This document shows positions 1-8,640 of a DNA stretch of 64,000 nt, one piece after another. Below the pieces are notes generated by a model. The model did not search any database. It was not told where the DNA came from and was given only the letters and a program-made list of their open reading frames with translations. A program made the position numbers and the translations under genes. Position 1 is the stretch's first letter. The number at the start of each line of letters is the position of its first letter. The stretch spans positions 22,065,799-22,129,798 of the forward strand of contig CM044963.1 of assembly GCA_024516035.1 (NCBI GenBank), read 5' to 3'. This DNA is from Bactericera cockerelli. Taxonomy: Eukaryota; Arthropoda; Insecta; Hemiptera; Triozidae.

Positions 1-40
1 GACTATACAGTTGGAAGCGACGTTAAACCGAAAAAATAGA
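1..40 (+). repeat. SINE 3' tail fragment
   Basis: The first bases read GACTATACAGTTGGAAGCGA and continue into GTTAAAC. The same tail occurs in reverse at 51660 and 9610 (after 5S-derived SINEs) and at 21375-21410 after a tRNA-like head, so this is the 3' end of a SINE cut by the window edge. Confidence 0.5.
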
Positions 41-44
41 CTCT

Positions 45-745
45 TTCCCTTTGAAACTGATTATCTAAATTATGGGACTCCAACTGGCCAAGTTAGAAGA
101 TATCTTGTATTCTAAACTGAGTTAATATTTAAAATAAAAATTGCTTAAAGTTAGCGGGAAGTGGGCGAAAACAGTAAAACAAAATAAAGTCATATAAACT
201 AAGTTTTCGTGTTAATATGGACCGGTTGGCTGGCGCTACTTGACGAGCGCTCGCCTCGGAACTTGATTACTTAATGAGAAGAGAATGAGCCCAGTACACT
301 GGCAGCGTTTCCTCTTTGCACTGCCAGTGAAATCCTTTGAAACTTTAGCCGTGTTTTTCTTTCCAACCAAAGTTAACCAAACGGGAATAAAATGAACCAA
401 ACTGGAAGCAAGTCATTTTTCTTTTGGAAGAGGAAAAATTTCCCCTTCCAAAGTTAACCAAAATGGAAGTAGAAAATTCTTGCTTCCAGTTCTTTTATAG
501 GTTCAGTCCATTGTTTATCTTTAAAAGTAACCAAACGCATTTTTCTTTCACGAATGACCTTCCAATAAAATTCAATTCAATTCAATTGGAAATATTTGGA
601 AAAAACCTAACCAGAGTTTTTTTTTTTGGTTAGAAAGAAAAATACGACTATAGACTCTTTCTCTTTGAAACTGTTAATCTAAATTATGAGGCTCTAATTG
701 GCCAAGTTTGAGGCTAAATTAGAAGATTTCTTGTATTCTAAACTG
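45..745. repeat. Direct repeat pair of about 95 bp with a dispersed repeat between
   Basis: Positions 45-135 and 645-745 are diverged direct copies; both contain CTTTGAAACTG and CTTGTATTCTAAACTG. Between them, 140-270 holds a dispersed repeat (GTGGGCGAAAACAGTAAAAC, then GGTTGGCTGGCGCTACTTGA) that recurs in reverse at 24290-24425. At 360-560 there are loose repeats of AACCAAACGGGAA/AACCAAAATGGAAG. No gene is recognised; the short open frame at 424-633 lies in this repetitive stretch and resembles nothing I know. Confidence 0.6.
258..334 (-). pseudogene. 3'-end remnant of an RLE retrotransposon ORF
   Basis: Read on the minus strand this stretch gives QRISLAVQRGNAASVLGS followed by a stop. That is the characteristic C-terminus of the same retrotransposon family as the element at 4560-7446, which ends SQRISLAIQRGNAAAVVG. 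Only the last 20 or so codons survive, so it is a 5'-truncated dead copy. Confidence 0.7.
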
Positions 746-793
746 TGTTAAAAATTATGCCGCGCTGTCTCTTTCTTTGTGTAAACGTTCTTT

Positions 794-811
794 ACACCTC
801 GGCCGAGGTGT
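794..811. repeat. Perfect 18-bp palindrome
   Basis: ACACCTCGGCCGAGGTGT is its own reverse complement. It follows CGCGCTGTCTCTTTCTTTG, and the same pair of motifs recurs at 50910-50965 with one change in the palindrome, so it is part of a dispersed repeat, not a one-off operator. Confidence 0.7.
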
Positions 812-908
812 TTGATTACTTATTTTTTTTTAGTGTACTCAATGGTTTACAAATTAATGAATGATATATTTTTTAAAATTCTCCTTCTAGAATGGAGCCG
901 AGGATTCA

Positions 909-1085
909 ATAAGCATTTCCTCTTTGAATGGCTAGACCAATTTTTTGGTAAAGGAAATGATTGGAACGGGAACCACCCGTAATTCCAATCAATTTCTTTC
1001 CCAAATGGTCTAATTTCTTCTTAGTTAGAAGAAAATGAGCCCAGCACATTGGTAGCGTTTCCTCTTTGCACTGCCGAGAAAAACA
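909..1085 (-). pseudogene. Two tandem 3'-end remnants of an RLE retrotransposon
   Basis: On the minus strand, 1085-1022 reads AVQRGNATNVLGSFSSN then a stop, and directly after it 1013-909 reads ITGGSRSNHFLYQKIGLAIQ and RGNA. Both are the extreme C-terminus of the endonuclease region of the RLE LINE family at 4560-7446. Two ends in the same orientation only a few bases apart point to repeated 5'-truncated insertion at one place or to a tandem duplication. With 258-334, three dead 3' ends lie within 0.9 kb. Confidence 0.72.
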
Positions 1086-1148
1086 TAGAAAGTTAGGTCC
1101 TACAGCACCACCCTGTATAGTCCGTGTTGCGTGCGGCGATACTGGCAC

Positions 1149-1845
1149 GCTTATGAAGTTTCATTCATGTTTATTATAGAGGTAGAAAATCCTCTCTGAC
1201 CAGTCTACTGCTATTACTACTACTACTACTTAAAAAAGGTGAAATGTTAGTACGCCTCCTCGTGGTTCACCCTGGGCAACGCATTGACATGAAAGTACTG
1301 ACAATTTTGGCGATCAGACAATCACTGCCATCAGATTTCCCGATTAAGTTTATTACATAATTATGTCTTCTCACTTTGAGATGTGTAGTAAAGCCATACG
1401 ATAAATAAATAAAATAAAAATACTTAAAACTATGTACTATGTAATATTTAACAAACAAAAAACATCTTAGAAGCCAAATAAAAATGGCTTAGGATGGGTC
1501 CTCTGAATGAAAAAAAAAAAAAAATAGTTAAGCAAGTTTGAGTAGTTTTGAAAGTGATAACTTATAATAACTAAGTACATATTCATGTTTTGTGTGCGTT
1601 TTTGAAAAAAAAAAATATTTTTTTCCTCCGATTTTTTCATGTTTATAGTATTCTCTGAGGCTCTGTGCAGTGAATAGAATAGAATATACGTTGTTTATAC
1701 TGACGAAGTAAGTAATGTAAGACAAGTAAGAACTACTCTGACCATTAGGTATGTTGTGTTCTGATGACATTAAAAATTTAAAAACTACCCAAAAGGCTTT
1801 TATTATTAAGTTAAGTTTTTTTAGAGTTATCATATTTGTGTAAAT
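1149..1845. other. AT-rich stretch without recognised gene
   Basis: Open frames at 1267-1458 and 1528-1872 (minus) have no recognisable domains; the second runs into a SINE head. There are A-rich runs at 1508-1523 and 1602-1625 and a short ACT repeat at 1210-1230. Confidence 0.5.
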
Positions 1846-1955
1846 CACTTTCGTGACATCACAACTTCTCAAACTCGCTTAACAGAATCTACGCTGAAAC
1901 CGGGACTTGAACCAGCGACCTCCAAGTTACAAGTCCACCGCCTCATCGATCAAGG
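1845..1955 (-). repeat. tRNA-derived SINE (family E)
   Basis: The minus strand has a tRNA-like head with a degenerate B box (GGTTCAAGTCCCGG in better copies), followed by AGCGTAGATT, AGCGAGTTTGA and GTGATATCACGAAAG. Other copies lie at 11060-11160 (plus), 26000-26075 and 26090-26220 (minus). The acceptor stem is not conserved, so this is not a working tRNA gene. Confidence 0.65.
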
Positions 1956-2145
1956 GTTGGGTGGAAGAGATTGTCATAGGCAATAATCCTGCCCTTTAGT
2001 TAGAACATATGTATATATTTTGTTTTTTTTCTTGTTTATATTATTAACATTGTCAATTTTTATATTATTTTAATTTTTACCATTATTTGTCTGTAAATGT
2101 ATATGTTCTACATTGTTCTACTGATAAAGAGTTACTAAATAAATT
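1953..2145 (+). repeat. Dispersed repeat family F with core hairpin
   Basis: Starts GGGTTGGGTGGAAGAG, then the hairpin ATTGTCATAGGCAAT at 1970-1984, then CCTGCCCTTTAGTTAG, and ends in an AT-rich tail with TACTAAATAAATTAAG. Related copies lie at 2855, 43800, 47785, 50350, 53950 and 54965. It looks like a SINE or the 3' end of a LINE. Confidence 0.65.
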
Positions 2146-2514
2146 AAGCAAGCTACTATATAAAGAGCTGATTTTTATGCACATAAATAATATGAAAGAA
2201 CAAAATAATATATTATATGCACTTATCAAGCCCACTTGTAGGAAACATAAATCTCTATTGATCCCTTGAACAAAGGTTGTTATTTATTTCAATGTTAAAT
2301 TATAGTTGTATTATTAGAATCTATGCATTATAGTCATTATACTGATAATAATGATAATTATCATCGCCATCTCTATAATATTCTCTTCTGTTTTTACTAT
2401 TATTAGTTTAATTATTATTATTACTATTATTATTGATAATAATATCTCTGAAAATTTTATAGCTTCGTTGCACGAAGAAAACTCGTTACTCTGATTTTAA
2501 TTTAAACATTTCTA

Positions 2515-2544
2515 TTTTTCTCTCTTTCACCCTCTCCATCTCTC

Positions 2545-2581
<37 letters not shown>

Positions 2582-2780
2582 TTCTTTCTACTCCTACGAA
2601 TCTCCATCCCTCTTTAGTTGTCATATTCCGTCCCATTCTTTCTTTTTCTCTCCCTCTTCTTCTCCTTCTCTCGTTTTTACTACTTCTCTGTTTTCCAATC
2701 TTTCTCTTCCTCTTCCTCTCTCTCTCTCTTTCTCATTCTCTTACTTTTTCCTTTTTTCCCTCTCTCTCTCTCGTTCTTCT
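2515..2780 (+). repeat. (CT)n-rich low-complexity tract
   Basis: About 260 bases of CTCTCT broken by T runs. The 66-residue open frame here is a Ser/Leu/Phe translation of the microsatellite and not a gene. Confidence 0.85.
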
Positions 2781-2854
2781 GTTCTTGTCTTCATCTAATT
2801 CTTATGAAGTTGTTCTAAAATGTTTTTGATCGAATAAGACATCAGAGGACATAA

Positions 2855-2995
2855 GGGTTGGGTGGAAGAGTTAGGACATAATTATGTTTTTATATATTTT
2901 TCCATTCTTTTTTATGTTTATTGTATATATTGTTAAAATAATTATTTGTTTTGTACATTATGTCCATTTATATCTAATAAATAATAATAATAGCT
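2855..2995 (+). repeat. Repeat family F, hairpin deleted
   Basis: GGGTTGGGTGGAAGAG joins directly to TTAGGACATAATTATG, so the hairpin and CCTGCCCT part seen in other copies is missing. It ends TCTAATAAATAATAATAATA. Confidence 0.6.
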
Positions 2996-3239
2996 TATTC
3001 CTATTAGATACTAAATAGGACAAAAGACCAATCCAAGAAAAAAATTCCAGACTTAAATTTTATAGCACCCTGTAGAATAAGAAAAAGAAAAAAAAAATAG
3101 TAAAAGAATATTTCACGAACGAAGGTAGAAGGGTCAAAGAACATCAAGATACCCGTTTCTACCTACTTACTTCGCTTTGGAAAATTTTCCGACTACCTAA
3201 TTTTTTATTCAAGAAAATTTTCCCGCTATTTTCAGACCC

Positions 3240-3525
3240 AATGGTCAGAGAGAGAAAGAGTGGGAGAGAGAGAGAGAGAGAGAGAGAGAAAGAAAGGTAG
3301 ACAAAGATTTCGATAGTCGACCATTGCCCTTTGAAAACCTTACTCTCTCTCTCTCTCTTTCTCACACTCTCTTTCTCTTTCTCTTTCTTTCAATATCTCC
3401 CACTCTCTTTCTCTCTCTCTTTCATTATCTCTCTCTCTTCTCTCTCTCTCTTTCTCTTTCTTTCTCTCTCCCTCTTTCATTCTCTCTCTGTCTCTTTCAT
3501 TTTCTTTCTCTCTCTCCCTCGTTCC
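3240..3525. repeat. (GA)n then (CT)n tracts facing each other
   Basis: A GA tract at 3247-3292 is followed by a CT tract at 3340-3525, giving a purine-strand switch across about 50 bases (3293-3340). All open frames here are translations of the simple repeat. Confidence 0.85.
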
Positions 3526-3754
3526 TCGCCCCTGTCCAGACTGGTCATTGTTGTCTGCGTCATTGGTCATTGGTGACTACCGCAGTAAAAAAAAACAAAG
3601 AATACTTCCGATTTCTAATAATATAAATTTCTGGAAAGTAAAACCCATGACGTGTTTCAACCCAAGAATGACGTCATGTTATTGCTATCGAGTTTAAAAA
3701 TCTTATCATTTAAATTTTAGATTTTTTTTCTCCCTCATTATACATGTCTAACTC

Positions 3755-4060
3755 CTACATCTTTTAAATTTCACTATCCCCCCTCTCGTTTTTTAACATC
3801 AGCCCCCCCTGACATCTTTTACATCAGCCCCCCCCCTCCCATCTTTTACATCACCCCTTCCCTAGCATCTTTTACATTACAGCAACTCCTCTCTCATTTT
3901 TTACATCAGACCCCCCTCTCACGTAATTTACATCAGCACCCCGTCTCCCATATTTTACATCACCCCCCCCCATAGCATCTTTTACATCAGCCTCTCCCCC
4001 GCTAGCATCTTTTACATCAACCCCCCCTAAGATCTTTTACATCAGCCCCACCCCCCAAAA
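3755..4060 (+). repeat. Degenerate minisatellite, C-run plus CATCTTTTACATCA
   Basis: About a dozen units of roughly 25 bp alternate a run of 5-9 C with CATCTTTTACATCA. The C-run length changes from unit to unit. Confidence 0.8.
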
Positions 4061-4326
4061 AATGTGAGAAGGTGTTCTCACTTTTTCCACTCACTGTCTA
4101 GCCTTATCATCTCTTTTCAATCTCCAAAAGCTCCATGTAAACATTACTCGTTTGCAATTAGGGGTACAATTTTTTATTGCCTTTGAAGGTAATTTCAGGG
4201 CTTTTCCTTTTTTATTACCATCTTAATATCTGGTGTTGAAAAGTGGCCGTTTCGCCAGGGGATAGAACGAAAAAGTTCGTGGCTGAATGGATGATGATTC
4301 ATAAATATCGTTCTTACACGAGTGCG

Positions 4327-4470
4327 TGGCCACATTGGAGCCCTAGGCCCTAATCACTATACCCTAGACCCCGACCCTAGTACCTACAGCATACATATGC
4401 CACAGCGGAGCCCCAGATCCTGGTCACTATACCCTAGACCCCGACCCTAGAAAATACAGCATAGTTCCTG
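4327..4470 (+). repeat. Two tandem copies of about 75 bp
   Basis: Each copy has TCACTATACCCTAGACCCCG followed by ACCCTAG and TACAGCATA; they differ at several bases. No coding signal. Confidence 0.75.
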
Positions 4471-4559
4471 AAGTAGAATCAGTAGCAGGCTAATAAATAC
4501 AAAATATTATAATAAGATAGTATTGTACAGTAGGGTTTGTTAGAACCGACTAAAGTTTA

Positions 4560-5384
4560 TTACAAATCATTATCCAACTGTGGCACACAGCCCACAACTG
4601 CCGCCGCATTCCCTCTCTGTATTGCCAGACTTATCCTTTGTGATAGGTAAAAACCCGTTCTACCATCACCTGACTTTTCCACTAGCCTTGACCCCAACAC
4701 GTTCACCAAACTTTTTGCTTCAGCTCCCAACGAACCCATTGTCTCTACAGCAAAGGGGATGAAAATATATCCATTATCTTCCAATTCACTGTAGGTTCTG
4801 TGTTTCTTCAGAGCTGCAATTTCAGCTGCAGATCCAGGATGTTGTACAGTTTTACTTATGTAACTTGACGCAAGTGTGTCTACACAGGTTGCGTCCCAGA
4901 TCATATGTTGACCTCGTGACCAAGGGATGATTGTTAGGCCATCTGGACGGTTGCCATCAGCCCGTGATAAGCCAGCTGGTTCCAATTTTGAGGGAACATC
5001 TATGCTAGAGAGAGCACGTTGAATTATATCATTAAGCTGGCTATGCCTAAACCTTCTACCAGGACTTTTGCCACAACTTAAAGCATGTAGGCCTTTGACA
5101 TCCATTCTTTCTCCACAAATGCAAGTAAAAGGCTCAAACATTTTCATACCTAGCCTTAGGCAAATACTGACACGTAGAGCGTTATTGTCCATATGTGTTC
5201 CAATGGTCTTGCTGGGAATTGAATGCAACCAGGCGTTAGATTCTTTTAACTGAAGAGCCTTGAAACGAGCAATATCAACTGGGTCCACAAATACCAGGTT
5301 CTTATGAACTTTGTTGTGAATTTTTTTGTATATGTTCAGTGGAAACCAATGGAAATTCATCATTGAATCTTGTTCTCCAGACAT
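4560..5384 (-). pseudogene. RLE retrotransposon, C-terminal endonuclease part
   Basis: This frame carries the second half of a non-LTR retrotransposon protein whose first half is at 5302-7446. It has a CCHC zinc motif (C88, C90, H100, C104) followed by the PD-(D/E)XK-type nuclease core: R146-P147-D148-G149, then W163-D164-A165-T166 and D169. This order (zinc motif, RPD, D) is diagnostic of the restriction-like endonuclease of R2/NeSL/CRE-type elements, which nicks the target DNA for target-primed reverse transcription. The end, QRISLAIQRGNAAAVVG, recurs in the dead 3' ends at 258-334 and 909-1085. The Met at its start is not a true start: the two frames overlap and one 1-nt indel separates them. 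An AATAAA lies just after the stop on this strand. Confidence 0.88.
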
Positions 5385-7446
5385 TTACAGCATCATCGCA
5401 ATGTTGTATTGCCAGAGAGTCAACGGGAACATGTAATATGGTGGAGACTTCTGGTTTTACTCCATAGCATGAAGATAAAAAAGCTGGTAAACTGAGATCA
5501 TTTACAAGTCGAATTCCAAGGCCACCCTTTCTGATTGGTAGTGAGGCTTGAATCCATTGTTTTTCATTGAACTTTACATTGAGAATGTGTTCTAGTGCCA
5601 ATTTCACATTTTGATCAATTGTATCTAAACAATCTTTTAAAAGCCAGGTCGGAATGGTACGAAGAAAATAAATAAGTTTTGGAATTCCCAGGCATGTTTT
5701 CAGGAGATGAAGAGCGACATGAGATGATATCTTTTCTAAATTTTCCAAAGGTTTCTTCATATCTTCAACTTTAGCTTTAAGGAATGGTTCATAACCTGGC
5801 TCGAGGAGTGGCGTTCCGAGGAGTGTCAAGTTTTTAGGAGATCTCGTCTGAATGCCAGGAAGAACTCGACTGAAAGCCTCCTCAATAGAATGGTCAACAA
5901 TTCCAGATGTAAAAAAGAGCTCGCATTTTGTAGGATTAACTTGTAGACCCATCTCAGCAGACTTTGTAATTAACAGAGAGATGTCTTCAAGAACAGAAGT
6001 CGGGTGACCGCCAAGAGTGCCATCGTCAAGGTAGAAGAGATTGAGTTTGGATTTGAGTGATTTGACAAGTGGGTTGATGCTTAAACTGAATGTCAACGGT
6101 CCGGCAGGATCACCTTGCTGACAGCCCACCTGTGACTCAAGAACTTCATTTCCAAAGAACAAAGCTGATGGTGTATGGTAACTCGACCACATGAATGGAT
6201 ATATAGTGGGAGCATGCTCTTTAACTGCTTTTAACATGATGTCTCTTTCTAAACAGTTGAAAGCATTCTTATAATCAACTTTAACAATGACACTGTCATT
6301 AGATTTGTTGTTCTCAATGAAAGTTCGAGCAGCATGAACCACAGTTTCACAACCTTGTTTACTCGCAAAACCAAATTGGTGTGGTAAAAAATATTCTAAA
6401 CAATCTTGACGCACCATGTTACACGCAATTTTTGCAGCAAGTCTCCGAAAGGTGCAACCAACAGCAATTGGTCTCACACTTCCATCTTTCTTGGACAAAG
6501 CACAAAGATTTGCACCAAACAAGAATCGAAGAACTTGAACGTTCACAAGACCAGATAATATTAAACACATCAAATTCTTTATTTCCTCAAGAAGCTTTAA
6601 TCCAGCATCTCCTGCAGATCTTGAAGTCAGGTCCTTGAGGTGTTGCGGTGATATCCCGTCAATACCTGCTGATGTACCATTGGGGAATGAATTGATAGCT
6701 GTTAAAACAGCACTACAGGTTAGCGAAACACTTACATCATTTAAATCAGGTGGCTCAGGAAAATCTAACTGCCTGGATGGGGCCGGATGTCTTTCTTTAA
6801 GTAAAGCAAGAGTGGCATCATTCATAGGAGCTAAATCATCATTGGAGCACAATAGGCGAACAGCACCCTTTGTATCAAAGTCAGCAATTTTTGCCTCCAC
6901 ACGCTTCGCCAAGGTTTGTCTCTTTCCTTCCTTATGAGCACGAACTGAACCAGTGATATTCGGAATCAATGCTGCTGTAATATTTCTTTTGACAAGATTA
7001 GTTAGGGAAATTGTGCCTTCTTTTTTAGGTACTTGAAGACAAGAAAAAGCAAAGGTGAAAACATTTTCCCACGAATGAAAATCATTATCTTTAGAACATT
7101 TTTTAATTATTTCTAATAACTTTTGAGCAGCGAGAGGTCGGGCACCTTTGGGAATTCTTTTTATGATGTGAACGTTTTTCTTTAGATTTCCTAACCGATC
7201 TTGAAAATCAACGTTTTCAAAATTTGAGTTTTGAATTTGACTTCTAGCTTCAGAATGAATTTTTGTCACATGAATATTACAACCTCTTCGGGTAGCAAAA
7301 GATCTAGAACAGAATGAACAAGAATGGCCTGAAGCTTGTACTCTGGGAAGACCCGTCGATGAAGGTATAATTGAAGCATTATGGTCTTCAATGTCGCCAT
7401 CAGTCTCATTTGGGTCATTCATACTCTTGGGAGGCGGAGACGACAA
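5302..7446 (-). CDS. RLE-type non-LTR retrotransposon protein, N-terminal and RT part
   Basis: The 714-residue frame begins with a C2H2 zinc finger (C43, C46, H59, H64), the usual N-terminal DNA-binding finger of R2-like elements. The reverse transcriptase follows, with DYKNAFN (motif A), GCQQGDPAGPLTFSLSINPL (motif B region) and FYLDDGT (motif C, the YxDD site), then a thumb-like region ending near GGLGIRLV. In a live element the same protein would continue into the endonuclease encoded at 4560-5384; here the frame runs out within 80 bases of the overlap. One indel in the overlap (about 5305-5384) explains both frames, so this is a recently dead copy or a base-call error. The start is the first Met, 36 codons before the finger; no target duplication was found. 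Family identity is firm, the exact clade is not. Confidence 0.88.
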   Translation of the reverse strand: MSSPPPKSMNDPNETDGDIEDHNASIIPSSTGLPRVQASGHSCSFCSRSFATRRGCNIHVTKIHSEARSQIQNSNFENVDFQDRLGNLKKNVHIIKRIPKGARPLAAQKLLEIIKKCSKDNDFHSWENVFTFAFSCLQVPKKEGTISLTNLVKRNITAALIPNITGSVRAHKEGKRQTLAKRVEAKIADFDTKGAVRLLCSNDDLAPMNDATLALLKERHPAPSRQLDFPEPPDLNDVSVSLTCSAVLTAINSFPNGTSAGIDGISPQHLKDLTSRSAGDAGLKLLEEIKNLMCLILSGLVNVQVLRFLFGANLCALSKKDGSVRPIAVGCTFRRLAAKIACNMVRQDCLEYFLPHQFGFASKQGCETVVHAARTFIENNKSNDSVIVKVDYKNAFNCLERDIMLKAVKEHAPTIYPFMWSSYHTPSALFFGNEVLESQVGCQQGDPAGPLTFSLSINPLVKSLKSKLNLFYLDDGTLGGHPTSVLEDISLLITKSAEMGLQVNPTKCELFFTSGIVDHSIEEAFSRVLPGIQTRSPKNLTLLGTPLLEPGYEPFLKAKVEDMKKPLENLEKISSHVALHLLKTCLGIPKLIYFLRTIPTWLLKDCLDTIDQNVKLALEHILNVKFNEKQWIQASLPIRKGGLGIRLVNDLSLPAFLSSCYGVKPEVSTILHVPVDSLAIQHCDDAVNVWRTRFNDEFPLVSTEHIQKNSQQSS

Positions 7447-7594
7447 ACGATGAATAATATCATGAGGATATAAAAAGAGATTTTTTTTTGAATAAAATTA
7501 ATTTAAAGTTTTGGGTTGAAATTTCGAGAGCAAATTTTCAGTTCTAATTTATTTTGACTTTTGACAGTAGGGTTAATTTTGACTGTTGATGTCG

Positions 7595-7975
7595 GCTTGA
7601 GACAGGGAGTCCCATTACGCTAATATAATAATAATAATTCCGTGTCCGTGTGACAGGCAAAGATACCTATATCACGGTGGTGAGAAGATTATATGGACGC
7701 CCAGATCCAACGTCTAGGCTCTTTTCATGTCCATTGATTATATATGGTTTTAAAGTCCTGATTCAGGATAGGGGTTTTACCCTCCTTGCGCTGGGAATCG
7801 TATAAGCTACCCACAGTAACCTCACCCAGCCTGGGTAGAACCGGAAATGCCAACCTCACGTGTTCGGAGGGAACAGATTTTCTGTGTGAAAATTCTGCCC
7901 CAACCGAGGATCGAACTCGGGACCTCTGGACAACGGGCAGTAGTCATAACCGTTACGCCACCGAGACTGGCCCCA
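7595..7975 (-). repeat. tRNA-derived SINE (family G)
   Basis: On the minus strand a tRNA-like head at 7975-7895 has an A-box-like GGTGGCGTAACGG and the B box GAGTTCGATCCTCGG. The body contains CCTCACCCAGCCTGGG in plus orientation and reaches CGTGTCCGTGTGAC at the far end. The plus-strand open frame at 7786-7998 is just this SINE read through. Confidence 0.7.
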
Positions 7976-7984
7976 TTACTCTTG

Positions 7985-8400
7985 GGGTTAAGTGGTAGAG
8001 AATGCCTAAGGCATTAACTTCTCCCCGGGGATTACAAGACAATTTATTGTAAATTTAAATATTTTTTTTTCTCTTTATTTTATTTTGTAAATATTTTTAA
8101 GTTTTTTTTGTTAATAATTTATGTTGATTGCTTTGTATAAAAAAATAAAGTGTAAAAAAAAGATAAAATAAAAGATTCAGATCAGTACTTTGTAGTATTT
8201 TATTTATTTATTTACACTTTACTTTTTTTTATACAAGACAAACAACAATAAATTATTAACAGAGGTAATAAAAAAATTAACAATATTTACAAATTAAGGT
8301 ACCTATAAAAAAAATTATATTTAAAATTTAAATGTGCAACTGTCTTGTGATCCGCGGCGAAGTGTAAATGCCTCAGGCATTCTCTGCCACTTATTTTATA
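7985..8400. repeat. Inverted repeat with about 170-bp arms and core hairpins
   Basis: The left arm (7990-8155) has AAGTGGTAGAGAATGCC, the palindrome AATGCCTAAGGCATT (8001-8015) and an AT-rich part ending AATAAAGTGTAAA. The right arm (8205-8400) is its reverse complement, with AATGCCTCAGGCATT at 8367-8381. Two head-to-head copies of one repeat, about 45 bases apart at the A-rich ends, explain it. Confidence 0.75.
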
Positions 8401-8640
8401 CTAGCCGTTTGCCCGTGCTTTGCAACGGAACTAAATATTCAAATTTACTAAGGCATGGCCGTACTGCTGGACAGCAATGCCTTTTTGAACTTTTTATAAT
8501 TTTTCTGGACAAAGCGATAAATGGTTTTGGGGGGGTCAATTCTGAGACATTTTTCGCTATCTCTTACCGTTTTAAGACTAAACAACTCCGGACAAACAAA
8601 CAAACAAACATAGGTAGGTAGGTAGTCCTTTTTTCTGTTT
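8401..8640 (+). repeat. Repeat with ACTAGCCGTTTGCCCGTGCT start
   Basis: The start matches the pattern ACTAGCxGxxxxCCCGCxxCTTxGC seen also at 12870 and 22247. It ends in CAAACAAACAAACA and TAGGTAGGTAGGTAG, typical of degraded LINE 3' ends. No coding frame. Confidence 0.45.

Noticed and set aside
2618..3626. Hydrophobic Ser/Leu/Phe-rich open frames, also at 28612-29423, 32779-33505, 35240-35732 and 36410-37013
   Set aside because: Translations of (CT)n/(GA)n tracts; no start context, splice or domain support.
7786..7998. Protein with EDRTRDLWTTGSS
   Set aside because: This is the read-through of a tRNA-derived SINE head, a common false gene in invertebrate annotations.
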